Notes under the pieces: generated by a model
Database searches by the model: none
Seen by the model: only the letters and a program-made list of their open reading frames with translations
Told to the model about the DNA's origin: nothing
Source of the DNA: Rhodospirillaceae bacterium
GTDB taxonomy: Bacteria; Pseudomonadota; Alphaproteobacteria; GCA-2731375
Assembly (NCBI GenBank): GCA_018660265.1
Contig: JABJKS010000011.1
Coordinates: 1-64,000 of the forward strand
Reading direction: 5' to 3'
DNA: 64,000 nt
Position numbers and translations under genes: made by a program
In this document: positions 16,991 to 24,538 of the stretch, piece after piece
How positions within the stretch are numbered: the stretch's first letter is position 1
Layout: each line of letters starts with the position of its first letter

Positions 16991-18373
16991 ATGGCTGACT
17001 ATCTCGATACGCTGGCGGATTTTGCGGCTAACTTTGCCACCGACGAATTGCCGGATCGGGTCAGCGCCCATACCAAATTGATCATGGCGGATACCTTCGG
17101 GGCCATCGTCGGCGGTTCGGTTGAGCCCGAAGTGCGCGCCCTGGCGGATAATTTGTGCGCTGGGCCAAAAGAACCCGGCGGCAGCGCCACGGTTTTAGGT
17201 ATAGGCAAAACCGCTGATCCTGCCACTGCCGCCTTAATTAATGGAGCCGCTGGCACATTTTTGGAAATGGATGAAGGCAACGGCCCGGCCATGGGCCATC
17301 CCGCCATCCACACCATTCCCGCAACCTTTGCCGCTGCTGAAAAATACCATTTAAGCGGTCGCGATTTTGTAACGGCAGTCGCCATCGGCTATGAAATCGG
17401 CGGGCGCATCGGCGGGGCGGCGCGCCTGCGGGGGGAAATGCATCCCCACGGCACCTGGGGCACCATTTGCGCCGCCGTCGGTGTCGGCCGCGTGCTGTGT
17501 TTCGATGCGGGGCAAATGCGCGCCGTGATCAACATCGCCTCCAACCTGTGCCTGGCGACGTCGCGGCCCACGATGTTGCAGGGTGCCACCGTGCGCAACG
17601 CCTATGCGGGCATCTCCGGCCAAATGGGGCATTTATCCTGCAACCTGGTGCGGGCGGGTTTTACCGGTGAGCAGGACGGCATTGCCAATGTCTACGGCAA
17701 TGTGGTCTCCACCAACTTCGACCCCGCCGGTGCCATAAAGGACCTGGGCGATGATTGGATCGTCGCCCGCAACTATTTCAAACTGCACGCCTGCTGCCGC
17801 TATAACCACGGCGCTCTTGATGCCTTGGCAGAGATCACCCAGGCCCACTCCCAGGTCGGCCCCGAAACAGTGGACAATATCGCCCGCATCGACATCGCCT
17901 CCTACGACCTGGCCGCCGAATTGGATGACCAGGCTCCCGATAACATGCTGGCGGGAAAATTCAGCGTGCCCTTTGCCGTCGCCACCACCCTGATCAACGG
18001 CACTTCCGATGTGGAGGCTTTCACCCTGGACATGGTCCGTACCGAGGCGATCCAAAACCTAACCAAGCGCGTCTTCATCACCGAGGACCCCGCCATGACC
18101 GCCCAACGATCCGACCTGGAAGCCCGCCCCGCATCCCTCAAAATCACCATGCGCGATGGCCAAACCTTCGAAGCCAGCAACCAAATCAACCGCGGCAGCC
18201 CCAGTGATCCGTACTCAGCGGACGAGCTACGCCGAAAATACAACAGCCTCACCGCACGGGCCTGGAGCGCGGCGGACGCTGCGGCGGTGCATAATATCAT
18301 CATGGGTTTGGATGAGTTGGGCGGTGTGGCGACGTTGCAGGCGGTATTGCGGCAGGCGGATCAAAACGTTTGA
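16991..18373 (+). CDS. MmgE/PrpD family protein
   Basis: 460 residues spanning both domains of the MmgE/PrpD fold (2-methylcitrate dehydratase-like). Diagnostic stretches are VSAHTKLIMADTFGAIVGGS, the EMDEGNGPAMGHPAIHTIPA helix and KLHACCRYNHGALDALAEI near residue 262. Members dehydrate 2-methylcitrate or isomerise related acids, but most in this clade are uncharacterised, so a 2-methylcitrate role is not claimed. No prpB or prpC is nearby. It follows the Sel1 gene by 29 bases on the same strand. A second, distant MmgE/PrpD gene is at 35271-36662. Confidence 0.87.
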   Translation: MADYLDTLADFAANFATDELPDRVSAHTKLIMADTFGAIVGGSVEPEVRALADNLCAGPKEPGGSATVLGIGKTADPATAALINGAAGTFLEMDEGNGPAMGHPAIHTIPATFAAAEKYHLSGRDFVTAVAIGYEIGGRIGGAARLRGEMHPHGTWGTICAAVGVGRVLCFDAGQMRAVINIASNLCLATSRPTMLQGATVRNAYAGISGQMGHLSCNLVRAGFTGEQDGIANVYGNVVSTNFDPAGAIKDLGDDWIVARNYFKLHACCRYNHGALDALAEITQAHSQVGPETVDNIARIDIASYDLAAELDDQAPDNMLAGKFSVPFAVATTLINGTSDVEAFTLDMVRTEAIQNLTKRVFITEDPAMTAQRSDLEARPASLKITMRDGQTFEASNQINRGSPSDPYSADELRRKYNSLTARAWSAADAAAVHNIIMGLDELGGVATLQAVLRQADQNV

Positions 18374-18472
18374 ACCGTTATTGGAAAACCTGGATGAAGC
18401 TGTTTTTGGTATCAGGGAAATTAGGAAGAAAGACCTGATCCCGATGTGCTGCCCCCGATGTATAGGCCGCCT

Positions 18473-18508
18473 GAAAATTGGAATGGCCCCGCCGGAGCGA
18501 GGCCATTC
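18473..18508 (-). terminator. hairpin terminator of the Gly-rich gene
   Basis: On the minus strand GAATGGCC...GGCCATTC (18508-18481) forms an eight-pair stem followed by CAATTTTC. It lies 46 bases past the stop of the glycine-rich gene. The T run is short, so efficiency is uncertain. Confidence 0.55.
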
Positions 18509-18554
18509 TGGGTAGCGGAGGTTAATATAAACTCAGTTTAGGACGATGGCAGGT

Positions 18555-18833
18555 CTAATTGCTGCCGCCGCCGCCGCTGCCGCCACCGGGACCGCCGCTG
18601 CCGCCGCCGCCACCGCCTTGGCCATCGGGACCGCAACCGGCACCGCCGCCGCCGCCGCCAGCGGAGCTGCCGCCGCCGCCGCCTCCAGGGGCATCACCGC
18701 CACCAGACCAGGCATATGCGCTGTTGGTATCTAGTGACATGTTACTAAGGTTAACCTGGACTGGGCTTAGCGCGAGCGCGAAGCCAAAAACACTCGCCGT
18801 GGCGAGCAGAGCAAATTGTCGTTTCGTTTTCAT
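18555..18833 (-). CDS. small secreted glycine-rich protein
   Basis: 92 residues from the ATG at 18833, which has GGGATG nine bases upstream (three codons inside a slightly longer frame). The first 40 or so residues form a Sec signal and spacer (FALLATASVFGFALALSP) with likely cleavage at AYA. The rest is almost pure glycine with Ser, Pro, Ala and Asp and a single cysteine (GAGCGPDGQGG). No domain is recognisable. Glycine-rich secreted peptides act as adhesins, matrix or wall components, but no function is claimed. A hairpin terminator follows. Confidence 0.65.
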   Translation of the reverse strand: MKTKRQFALLATASVFGFALALSPVQVNLSNMSLDTNSAYAWSGGGDAPGGGGGGSSAGGGGGGAGCGPDGQGGGGGGSGGPGGGSGGGGSN

Positions 18834-18974
18834 TTTACACATCCCTTTTGATTTTTTTTCAATCCCTCGGAACTACCCTGATCGGCCAGCGTCAATTGGT
18901 GCCGATCAAGATGAGACAAGATCGGCGATCTGGCTCCAACCCAATTAGGTTATCAATAAATTCGACAATGTACT

Positions 18975-19007
18975 TGCAATTATCGTGCAATTATCGTGCA
19001 ATTTTCG
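18975..19007. repeat. 11-bp tandem repeat upstream of fic
   Basis: Three head-to-tail copies of TGCAATTATCG, the third with one change (TGCAATTTTCG). They sit about 105 bases upstream of the Fic start codon. Spacing of one helical turn makes them plausible protein-binding iterons, but this is inference. Confidence 0.7.
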
Positions 19008-19036
19008 AACTCCAGTGGTCGGACGGCTGCCGCGAT

Positions 19037-19071
19037 TAATGATGCATAGAAAATCTTCCTATGCATCATTA
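19037..19071. promoter_or_regulatory. 13-bp perfect inverted repeat upstream of fic
   Basis: TAATGATGCATAG and CTATGCATCATTA are separated by nine bases. The dyad lies about 40 bases before the Fic start codon, where an operator would be expected. A dimeric repressor site is inferred. Confidence 0.6.
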
Positions 19072-19083
19072 TTTGCGATATAT

Positions 19084-19112
19084 TGAGTTATAGAGAGGAA
19101 TTCTATAACTCA
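19084..19112 (+). promoter_or_regulatory. hairpin placing the fic ribosome-binding site in its loop
   Basis: TGAGTTATAGA and TCTATAACTCA are perfect 11-bp arms. The loop GAGGAAT contains the Shine-Dalgarno, and the 3' arm ends on the A of the ATG. The hairpin could control translation initiation, or the dyad could be a second DNA operator. Confidence 0.6.
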
Positions 19113-20212
19113 TGACCTGGAATTGGGAACATTCTGACTGGCCCGCATTCACCTGGGATGACGGCGCGCTCAATGAGCTTGAGGCGCGGTTTTTGCGTCA
19201 GGCTGGGATGTTGAGTGGCGCGTTGCGCCATGTGGATGCCGATGATACGGCGGCGCTGACAGTTGAAGTGATCAGTGCGGAGGCGATGAAGACGTCTGAG
19301 ATTGAGGGCGAGATCCTTAATCGAAACTCTGTGCAATCTTCAATCCGACGGCATTTTGGCTTGACCACGGATAATGCCCGCGCCACCCCGGCGGAGCGGG
19401 GGATCGCCGATATGATGGTCGATCTATACCGGACCTATGGCGCATCCCTGTCTCATGAAACATTGTTTAAATGGCATGGCATGCTGGCCATGGGGCGGCG
19501 GGATTTGACGGATGTTGGCTGCTATCGCACACATGAGGATGCTATGCAGGTGGTATCCGGTGCGGCGCACAATCCAACCATTCATTTTGAGGCACCACCA
19601 TCCCACCAAATGACGGCGGAAATGGCCCGGTATATTGCCTGGTTCAATGACAGCGGGGCCGGTGGAGGTGAGCCATTGCCTGGCCTGACCCGCGCCGGTC
19701 TGGCGCATTTGTACTTCATTTCCATCCATCCGTTTGAAGATGGCAATGGGCGCATTGGGCGGGCGATTTCGGACATGGCGTTGTCGCAATGTCTGGGCCA
19801 TCCGTCACTGCTGGCCTTATCCCACGTTATTCAGGCGGGGCGAAAGACCTATTATGATGCCTTGGCACACCACAATAAGGGCCTGGAGGTCACCGGCTGG
19901 CTGGTCTATTTCGCCGAAACTGTTTTGCAGGCTCAGGACTATTCCCTGGCGCTAGTCGAATTCCTGATTGCCAAGACCAAATTTTTTGATCGCCTGAGCG
20001 GCAACCTCAACCCCCGCCAGGAAAAAACCCTGGTCCGCATGTTCCGCGAAGGCCTGGAAGGCTTCAAGGGCGGTTTAAGCGCTGAAAACTACATCTCTAT
20101 CACCGATGCCGCGCGGGCCACGGCGTCCAGGGACTTGGCCGATCTGGTCGCCAAAGGCGCTCTGACCCGTACAGGTGAGCGGCGTTATACTAGATATCAG
20201 CTTGGTATTTAA
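19112..20212 (+). CDS. Fic family protein (AMPylase-type, class II)
   Basis: 366 residues. An N-terminal DUF4172-like segment (WNWEHSDWPAFTWD) carries the inhibitory helix TSEIEGE, Thr61 to Glu65-Gly66, matching the (S/T)xxxE(G/N) autoinhibition motif. The Fic core has HPFEDGNGRIGRA with catalytic His206, and a winged-helix C-terminus ends RTGERRYTRYQLGI. Fic enzymes transfer AMP or other phosphate groups from nucleotides to target hydroxyls. Class II members are held off by the N-terminal glutamate. No separate antitoxin gene is next to it, as expected for class II. Two strong palindromes and tandem repeats precede it. Confidence 0.92.
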   Translation: MTWNWEHSDWPAFTWDDGALNELEARFLRQAGMLSGALRHVDADDTAALTVEVISAEAMKTSEIEGEILNRNSVQSSIRRHFGLTTDNARATPAERGIADMMVDLYRTYGASLSHETLFKWHGMLAMGRRDLTDVGCYRTHEDAMQVVSGAAHNPTIHFEAPPSHQMTAEMARYIAWFNDSGAGGGEPLPGLTRAGLAHLYFISIHPFEDGNGRIGRAISDMALSQCLGHPSLLALSHVIQAGRKTYYDALAHHNKGLEVTGWLVYFAETVLQAQDYSLALVEFLIAKTKFFDRLSGNLNPRQEKTLVRMFREGLEGFKGGLSAENYISITDAARATASRDLADLVAKGALTRTGERRYTRYQLGI

Positions 20213-20325
20213 ATACGGGGACACAATATCTATATCGCCAGTATAATTCTGGTAAAACTCTTTTCGGCAACAGGAAAAAACCTGACCCCTATGTGTTGAG
20301 GGGGCCGGAAGGTCAGTTTGTGGAG

Positions 20326-20859
20326 CTAACGTATGCTGTACTTTGAAGCGACCAAACCGGATTGGAAGGCCATCGTTTCAATGTGCGCAAGATCGATGTC
20401 TTGCTGCAGGGGACCGAACAACGGAATGCCTCCGCCTAGCAGAATGGGAACACGAGTGAGGGTCAGATCTTTGATGAGCCCGGCTGAGAGAAACGACTGA
20501 ACAATCTTGCCACCATCAATATAGGCGCGTTTCCAGCCTTTCCCGTCCAGTTCCGCCATCAGTTCTTCTGGCGTCTGATTTGAGAGTCTCACATCATCCT
20601 TCAGCTTATCTGGGATGTCGTCATCTGTTAGCGTTCGACTCATCACCACAACAGGTTTGGTGTAAAACCATTCGCCAAACGTGAGAACGTTCTGATAGGA
20701 GGCGCGTCCCATGACAAGCCCATCGACGGAAGCCATAAATGCATCAAAGCCGTGGTCTTCTTTGCCGCTTTGATACTTGTTGAGCCAGTCAACGCTACTA
20801 TCACTGCGTGCTATAAAACCATCAAGGCTCAGCGCCATAAATACATGTCCGGTTGTCAT
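20326..20859 (-). CDS. dihydrofolate reductase family protein (RibD C-terminal type)
   Basis: 177 residues with the DHFR-like fold of the RibD C-terminal domain/YwjB group: HVFMALSLDGFIARSD, DGLVMGRASYQNV, AYIDGGKIVQSFL and RVPILLGGGIPLFG. These NADPH-dependent reductases are mostly uncharacterised, and true folate reduction is unlikely from sequence alone. It lies between the fic gene and a fragment resembling the end of a second fic gene, and is followed by a stretch with GGGGACACAAT and CCTGACCCC elements like those near transposases. It may therefore have arrived as a small insertion. Confidence 0.88.
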   Translation of the reverse strand: MTTGHVFMALSLDGFIARSDSSVDWLNKYQSGKEDHGFDAFMASVDGLVMGRASYQNVLTFGEWFYTKPVVVMSRTLTDDDIPDKLKDDVRLSNQTPEELMAELDGKGWKRAYIDGGKIVQSFLSAGLIKDLTLTRVPILLGGGIPLFGPLQQDIDLAHIETMAFQSGLVASKYSIR

Positions 20860-20897
20860 TATTGGAGCCTAACATATCCGATTATTTCGGGAAGGGC

Positions 20898-20969
20898 ATG
20901 GACGGTTCCAAAAGTGGCTTGACCCGTGCCGGCACCCGACGTTACACCCGCTATCAGCTCAATATCTAA
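20898..20969 (+). pseudogene. 3' remnant of a second fic gene
   Basis: The frame ending TAA at 20967-20969 reads GLTRAGTRRYTRYQLNI, close to the Fic C-terminus ALTRTGERRYTRYQLGI at 20160-20212. Codons differ at many third positions, so this is an old paralogue tail and not a recent duplicate. Only about 22 codons remain, and the upstream part has been replaced by the DHFR-like gene. Confidence 0.65.
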
Positions 20970-21398
20970 CTACTGGCCCAGAATGCGCATTGTCGCCGGC
21001 GTCCAGTTTTTGGCGCGGCGTTGCCATTTGCCCAATTCGTCTTCCCCATCCAGATGCACCGGGCCGGGTGCGGGGAACTGGGCGCGGGCGTCCAGCACAT
21101 TGACCATGACGTTGGCATAGGCTTCGCTGTCACGCTGGCTATAGGCAGAGACGTAGACGCCACATTTTCGGCACAGCAAATAATCCGTTACGCCCAGTTC
21201 GAAGCGGTAGCGTTCCAGCAGATCGGGCTGGTTCACAATAATCTCAATCGTGCCGTCCGGATCGGAAATGGCGCGGGCATCGTGCTTGCGGCAAAACGAA
21301 CACTGGCAGGCCCGCACGGCGGAATCTGCGGGCGCAATGGCGGTGCTATAGTCAACCTCGAGGTTGCCGCAATGACAGCTACCGTGAAAATGATGCAT
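20970..21398 (-). CDS. GFA/CENP-V-type zinc protein
   Basis: 142 residues with the glutathione-dependent-formaldehyde-activating (GFA) fold. Zinc ligands appear as CHCGN near the N-terminus, CQCSFCRKH and CRKCGVYV. The family includes Gfa and many uncharacterised small zinc proteins, so S-hydroxymethylglutathione chemistry is not assured. Its stop codon is directly next to the end of the fic remnant. It is followed on its own strand by no gene for several hundred bases. Two other GFA genes occur at 46-47 kb but are not close relatives of this one. Confidence 0.85.
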   Translation of the reverse strand: MHHFHGSCHCGNLEVDYSTAIAPADSAVRACQCSFCRKHDARAISDPDGTIEIIVNQPDLLERYRFELGVTDYLLCRKCGVYVSAYSQRDSEAYANVMVNVLDARAQFPAPGPVHLDGEDELGKWQRRAKNWTPATMRILGQ

Positions 21399-21427
21399 TA
21401 GATCAGCCGCGAGATCAGCCGCGCCCT

Positions 21428-22555
21428 CTAATTCATCTTGGCCAGCATTCGGTCCATGCTTTTATGGAAATGCACGATGGCTTTTTCGAACCGGCCATAG
21501 GTGAAGTGGCTGTTGGCACCGCTGGCAATGCCTTGTTGGATTTTCAGAGTGATGTCCCGGTCTTCGATATTGCCGGTGTTGGCGACGAATTCGGCGTCTC
21601 GCTTCGCCTTTGCAATGACCTCCGGGGAGCCGTCGGTGCCCCGGTTGGTCAGGCGATAGCGGATATATTTCGTATGGGTCGGCGAAATCGGCTCGGCGAT
21701 CTGCACCGCTGTGTGATGCGACAGCATGACCACCATGACGTTGGGGAACAGGTGGTAGCCAGAGCTGACCAGACCGTCGATTTTCCAGTCTTCCCGTGGC
21801 ACATCGCGCAGTTTTTCGATGCGTTTGAACGGGAAGATGATGCGCGAATTGGGGCCGTATGTTTCGATCACGTTCAAATTGTCAAAGCCATAGGGGTAGA
21901 AGCTTTCCCGATGGGTCATCTTAATGTGATAGCCTTCCATCCCCGCCTCGGCGAACAGCTTCCAGTTCACATCGAATTCGAACTCCACCGCATCGATCAT
22001 CACCTGCTCCGGCCCGATCAGGTCCGGCAGGTCGGCGAAGGCTCCATCCGTCACCGGCTCCTCCTGGGTGACCCAGATCAGGCCCGCCCGTTCGGTTACC
22101 GTCACCGGGACCAGGCCGTGGGCTTCCCGGTCCAGGCCGGGGAAGCCGCCTTTTTCGGCTGGGATATGGCGCAAGCGGCCGTCGAGGTGATACATCCAGC
22201 CGTGATAGCCGCAGACAAAGGATTTGGTGCAGCCCTGGCCCTCGGCCAGTTTGACGCCGCGATGGCGGCAGGCATTGCGAAAGGCGCGAATGACGCCGTC
22301 CTCGCCCCGCACGGCGACAATGGGCACACCGGCTGCCAGGCGGGCCACGTATGATCCCACATCGGGCAATGCGGCGACGGGGCAGAACGGCAGGGGCAGG
22401 CGTTTGAACAGCGCCTGTTCCCGGGCGAAACGGTCCGGGCAGCTGTAATTCGACGTCGGTTCCTGCCAGTCATTGTCACCAAGATCCGTGGTCTTGTTGT
22501 CAATGTGGTGGAAAATCCGGTCGATGACTTCCACATCAGAGAGAATATTTGCCAT
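21428..22555 (-). CDS. Rieske ring-hydroxylating oxygenase, alpha subunit
   Basis: 375 residues. The N-terminal Rieske [2Fe-2S] site is CRHRGVKL and CGYHGWMYH, about residues 90-115. The catalytic domain begins near WKLFAEAGMEGYHIKMTHRES, which supplies the 2-His part of the non-heme iron site. The size and lack of an adjacent beta gene suggest an alpha-only oxygenase of the carnitine/choline or vanillate-demethylase type, which oxidises or demethylates small substrates. No reductase gene is visible nearby. The stop lies 29 bases upstream of the GFA start on the same strand, so the two may be co-transcribed. Confidence 0.9.
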   Translation of the reverse strand: MANILSDVEVIDRIFHHIDNKTTDLGDNDWQEPTSNYSCPDRFAREQALFKRLPLPFCPVAALPDVGSYVARLAAGVPIVAVRGEDGVIRAFRNACRHRGVKLAEGQGCTKSFVCGYHGWMYHLDGRLRHIPAEKGGFPGLDREAHGLVPVTVTERAGLIWVTQEEPVTDGAFADLPDLIGPEQVMIDAVEFEFDVNWKLFAEAGMEGYHIKMTHRESFYPYGFDNLNVIETYGPNSRIIFPFKRIEKLRDVPREDWKIDGLVSSGYHLFPNVMVVMLSHHTAVQIAEPISPTHTKYIRYRLTNRGTDGSPEVIAKAKRDAEFVANTGNIEDRDITLKIQQGIASGANSHFTYGRFEKAIVHFHKSMDRMLAKMN

Positions 22556-22720
22556 ACCTATTTGCGCTCGCCTGCTATTATTCGAACCTATACCTTGTTA
22601 GGCGGACGGAATTGGAAAAACAAGCCCCCACATAGATAAGACGGAGCACCCAATGACCGCGTACAGCCAACAACGCACTCCCTGCCGGATAAGTTACGGT
22701 ATGCGGTGGACAGAATGGAT

Positions 22721-22750
22721 GCTTGGGGATGCCAGGGGATGCCAGGGGAT
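22721..22750. repeat. 10-bp tandem repeat
   Basis: Three head-to-tail copies of TGCCAGGGGA (the first TGCTTGGGGA) followed by a partial fourth. They lie in the 254-base divergent gap between the oxygenase and the aminotransferase, about 60 bases before the latter's start. Confidence 0.7.
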
Positions 22751-22809
22751 GCCTGGCTGCGCGAGCAGGATTTCCGGGCCTAGTTGAGACCAATTAAAGG
22801 ATACGGCAG

Positions 22810-24003
22810 ATGCGACAATCAAGATTGCCAGCCGGTGGCGCAAACATATTCATGAAAATCCGTGGCAAGCGGGCCGAGGCTGAAGCACAGGGACAGCGGC
22901 TGCTGGATCTGTCGATAGGGGAGCCGAAGGGTCCGGCATTGTTAAGCGCGCGCAGGGCGGCGGCGGATGCCGTGCTGTCGGAGGCCGAGGTTATGCACGC
23001 CTATCAATATAACGATAGCGCCGCCGTGCCGGATTTCTCCCGCCGTTTCGTGCGCGCGCATCTTGATACAGATTTGCCCGACGACCTCGCGGACGACGGC
23101 ATCGACTATCTGCCCATCTCAGGCATCAAACCAATCCTGGGTCTGCTGCCGTTGGCCTGTGGCTGTGCAACGGGCCCCGTCAAGGTGGCGACCATGACAA
23201 AGCCCGGCTATCCCATTCCCGCCGATTGGTGCGCCTATCACGTCAATGTAGGCCATTATGCCCTGACCCTGAATGCCGCCAACGAATTTCGTTTTGGCCC
23301 CGGCGATGTGCAATCCGGCACCAACCTGATCATGACCAATTACCCGCATAACCCCTCGGGCCAGATCGCCGATCGGGCCTGGCTGGAAAGCCTGTGCCAC
23401 TATTGCAGCGACAACGATATCCGCCTGTTCAACGATGCCGCCTATATCTCGTTAAGCCACGATGACGCCTCCATCACCCTGGCCCAGGTCGCCGTTGCTT
23501 ACCCCAACCTGTCCTGGGCCGAGGGCTATACAGCCGCCAAGTTGATCGGCAACGGCACCGGCTGGCATGTGGGTGCCCTGGTAGGATCGTCCGACTTCAT
23601 CGCCGATATGAAAGAAGTAAAAGGCAAAACAGACGCCGGTTTCGTAGCCCCCATGGCCGCCGGCGTCCTGGCCGCATTGGAAACGGACCAGACAGGCATC
23701 GCGGAATTTCGCGAGATGTACCGCACCCGCCTCAACCTGTTGATGGCCCTGATGCAGGATTGCGGTATGCGCCCCGCCTCCCAGCCCAAAGCAGGTTTTT
23801 ATACCCTGTGGGAAACCCCCAAAACAGCCTTTGGCGAGGCCATGGCCAGCGGCGAACAGTTCAACTTCACCATGATAGAACGCACCGGCGTCGTCGGCGT
23901 CCACTTCGGCGATTTCCTGCGCTACGCAGTTTGCGCGGACGTGAGTGCCATTGCCGATGATCTGCGGGCGGCGTTTACGGAAGCGACGGTGTCTTACGTC
24001 TGA
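22810..24003 (+). CDS. class I/II PLP-dependent aminotransferase
   Basis: 397 residues of fold-type I. Recognisable parts are LLDLSIGEPKGPALL, PISGIKPIL, the pyridoxal contact MTNYPHNPSGQIAD, LFNDAAYISLSH and the Schiff-base lysine region WAEGYTAAKLIGNGTGW. It resembles succinyldiaminopimelate or LL-diaminopimelate aminotransferases, but the substrate cannot be set from sequence. AAAGGA precedes the ATG at a slightly long spacing. It stands alone on the plus strand between minus-strand genes, with palindromic repeats after its stop. Confidence 0.9.
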   Translation: MRQSRLPAGGANIFMKIRGKRAEAEAQGQRLLDLSIGEPKGPALLSARRAAADAVLSEAEVMHAYQYNDSAAVPDFSRRFVRAHLDTDLPDDLADDGIDYLPISGIKPILGLLPLACGCATGPVKVATMTKPGYPIPADWCAYHVNVGHYALTLNAANEFRFGPGDVQSGTNLIMTNYPHNPSGQIADRAWLESLCHYCSDNDIRLFNDAAYISLSHDDASITLAQVAVAYPNLSWAEGYTAAKLIGNGTGWHVGALVGSSDFIADMKEVKGKTDAGFVAPMAAGVLAALETDQTGIAEFREMYRTRLNLLMALMQDCGMRPASQPKAGFYTLWETPKTAFGEAMASGEQFNFTMIERTGVVGVHFGDFLRYAVCADVSAIADDLRAAFTEATVSYV

Positions 24004-24042
24004 TTTGAAACTTGCTGCGGACGCTTGTGCGGGTTGCTCTGG

Positions 24043-24126
24043 ATTGCCGGGTCAAGCCCGGCAATGACGGATAGCAGAATTACTGGCCAAAAACAGCCAA
24101 TTTGTCATGCCCGTGCTTGACACGGG
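24043..24126. repeat. two REP-like palindromes in a convergent gap
   Basis: ATTGCCGGG-TCAAG-CCCGGCAAT (24043-24065) and CCCGTG-CTTGA-CACGGG (24110-24126) lie between converging genes. Both resemble short extragenic palindromes common in alphaproteobacteria and may serve as bidirectional terminators. Confidence 0.6.
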
Positions 24127-24167
24127 TATCCATGTGGAGGGCAGGCGGTGTCGCCTCAATCAAACTA

Positions 24168-24518
24168 TCAATCTATGGGCACAAAGATGCGGTGGCGGAT
24201 TCTTTCGCCTACGGCTTTTGATAAATGGCCCTTGCCGTTGATGTCTTCCACCAAAACCACTTCGCCTGCGCCGATGATGCGGGCTTCGCCGTCGGATGCT
24301 GTGATTTGCACGCCGGCGTCCAGGTTGATGATGTATTGCCGCCTGGGCGCGCTGTGCCAGTCCAGCTCGTAGGTGGGTGGGACTTTGCGGAAGATAATGC
24401 CGGTGGCGGGCAGGCGGGCGGATAATTGGCCGCCGCGGCCTTCCTCCACCCATTCAACCTCGATATCGCGAAAATGCGATTGGCCGTCTTCGTCTTCGTA
24501 CAGATTGTGGATGCGCAT
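24168..24518 (-). CDS. small cupin-domain protein
   Basis: About 116 residues from the ATG at 24518, which is preceded by GGAGGAG. The sequence fits a single beta-barrel cupin: TGIIFRKVPPTYELDWHSAPRRQYIINLDAGVQI is the ascending part (positions about 43-76) and IIGAGEVVLVEDINGKGHLS the descending part. Only one or two histidines remain in the metal-site positions (WHSAP, KGHLS), so catalysis is uncertain. It follows the DapA-like gene by 20 bases and is probably in its operon. Small cupins beside aldolases often handle sugar acids or hydroxyproline-derived acids, but no specific role is claimed. Confidence 0.7.
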   Translation of the reverse strand: MRIHNLYEDEDGQSHFRDIEVEWVEEGRGGQLSARLPATGIIFRKVPPTYELDWHSAPRRQYIINLDAGVQITASDGEARIIGAGEVVLVEDINGKGHLSKAVGERIRHRIFVPID

Positions 24519-24538
24519 GGGTGGGGTCTCCTCCAAAT

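Noticed and set aside
16991-18373. 2-methylcitrate dehydratase (prpD) naming for the MmgE/PrpD genes
   Set aside because: No prpB or prpC lies nearby, and the two copies here are diverged members of a mostly uncharacterised family.
18559-18948. proline-rich frame on the plus strand opposite the glycine-rich gene
   Set aside because: It is the antisense of a Gly-rich repeat, lacks a ribosome-binding site, and the minus-strand gene has a proper signal peptide, start and terminator.
18975-19007. tandem repeats as a CRISPR array
   Set aside because: The units are 11 bp, directly adjacent and without spacers, and no cas gene is present in the window.
20213-20325. GGGGACACAAT/CCTGACCCC stretch as an insertion sequence
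   Set aside because: No transposase or matching terminal inverted repeats are present. The elements only resemble fragments often found near transposases.
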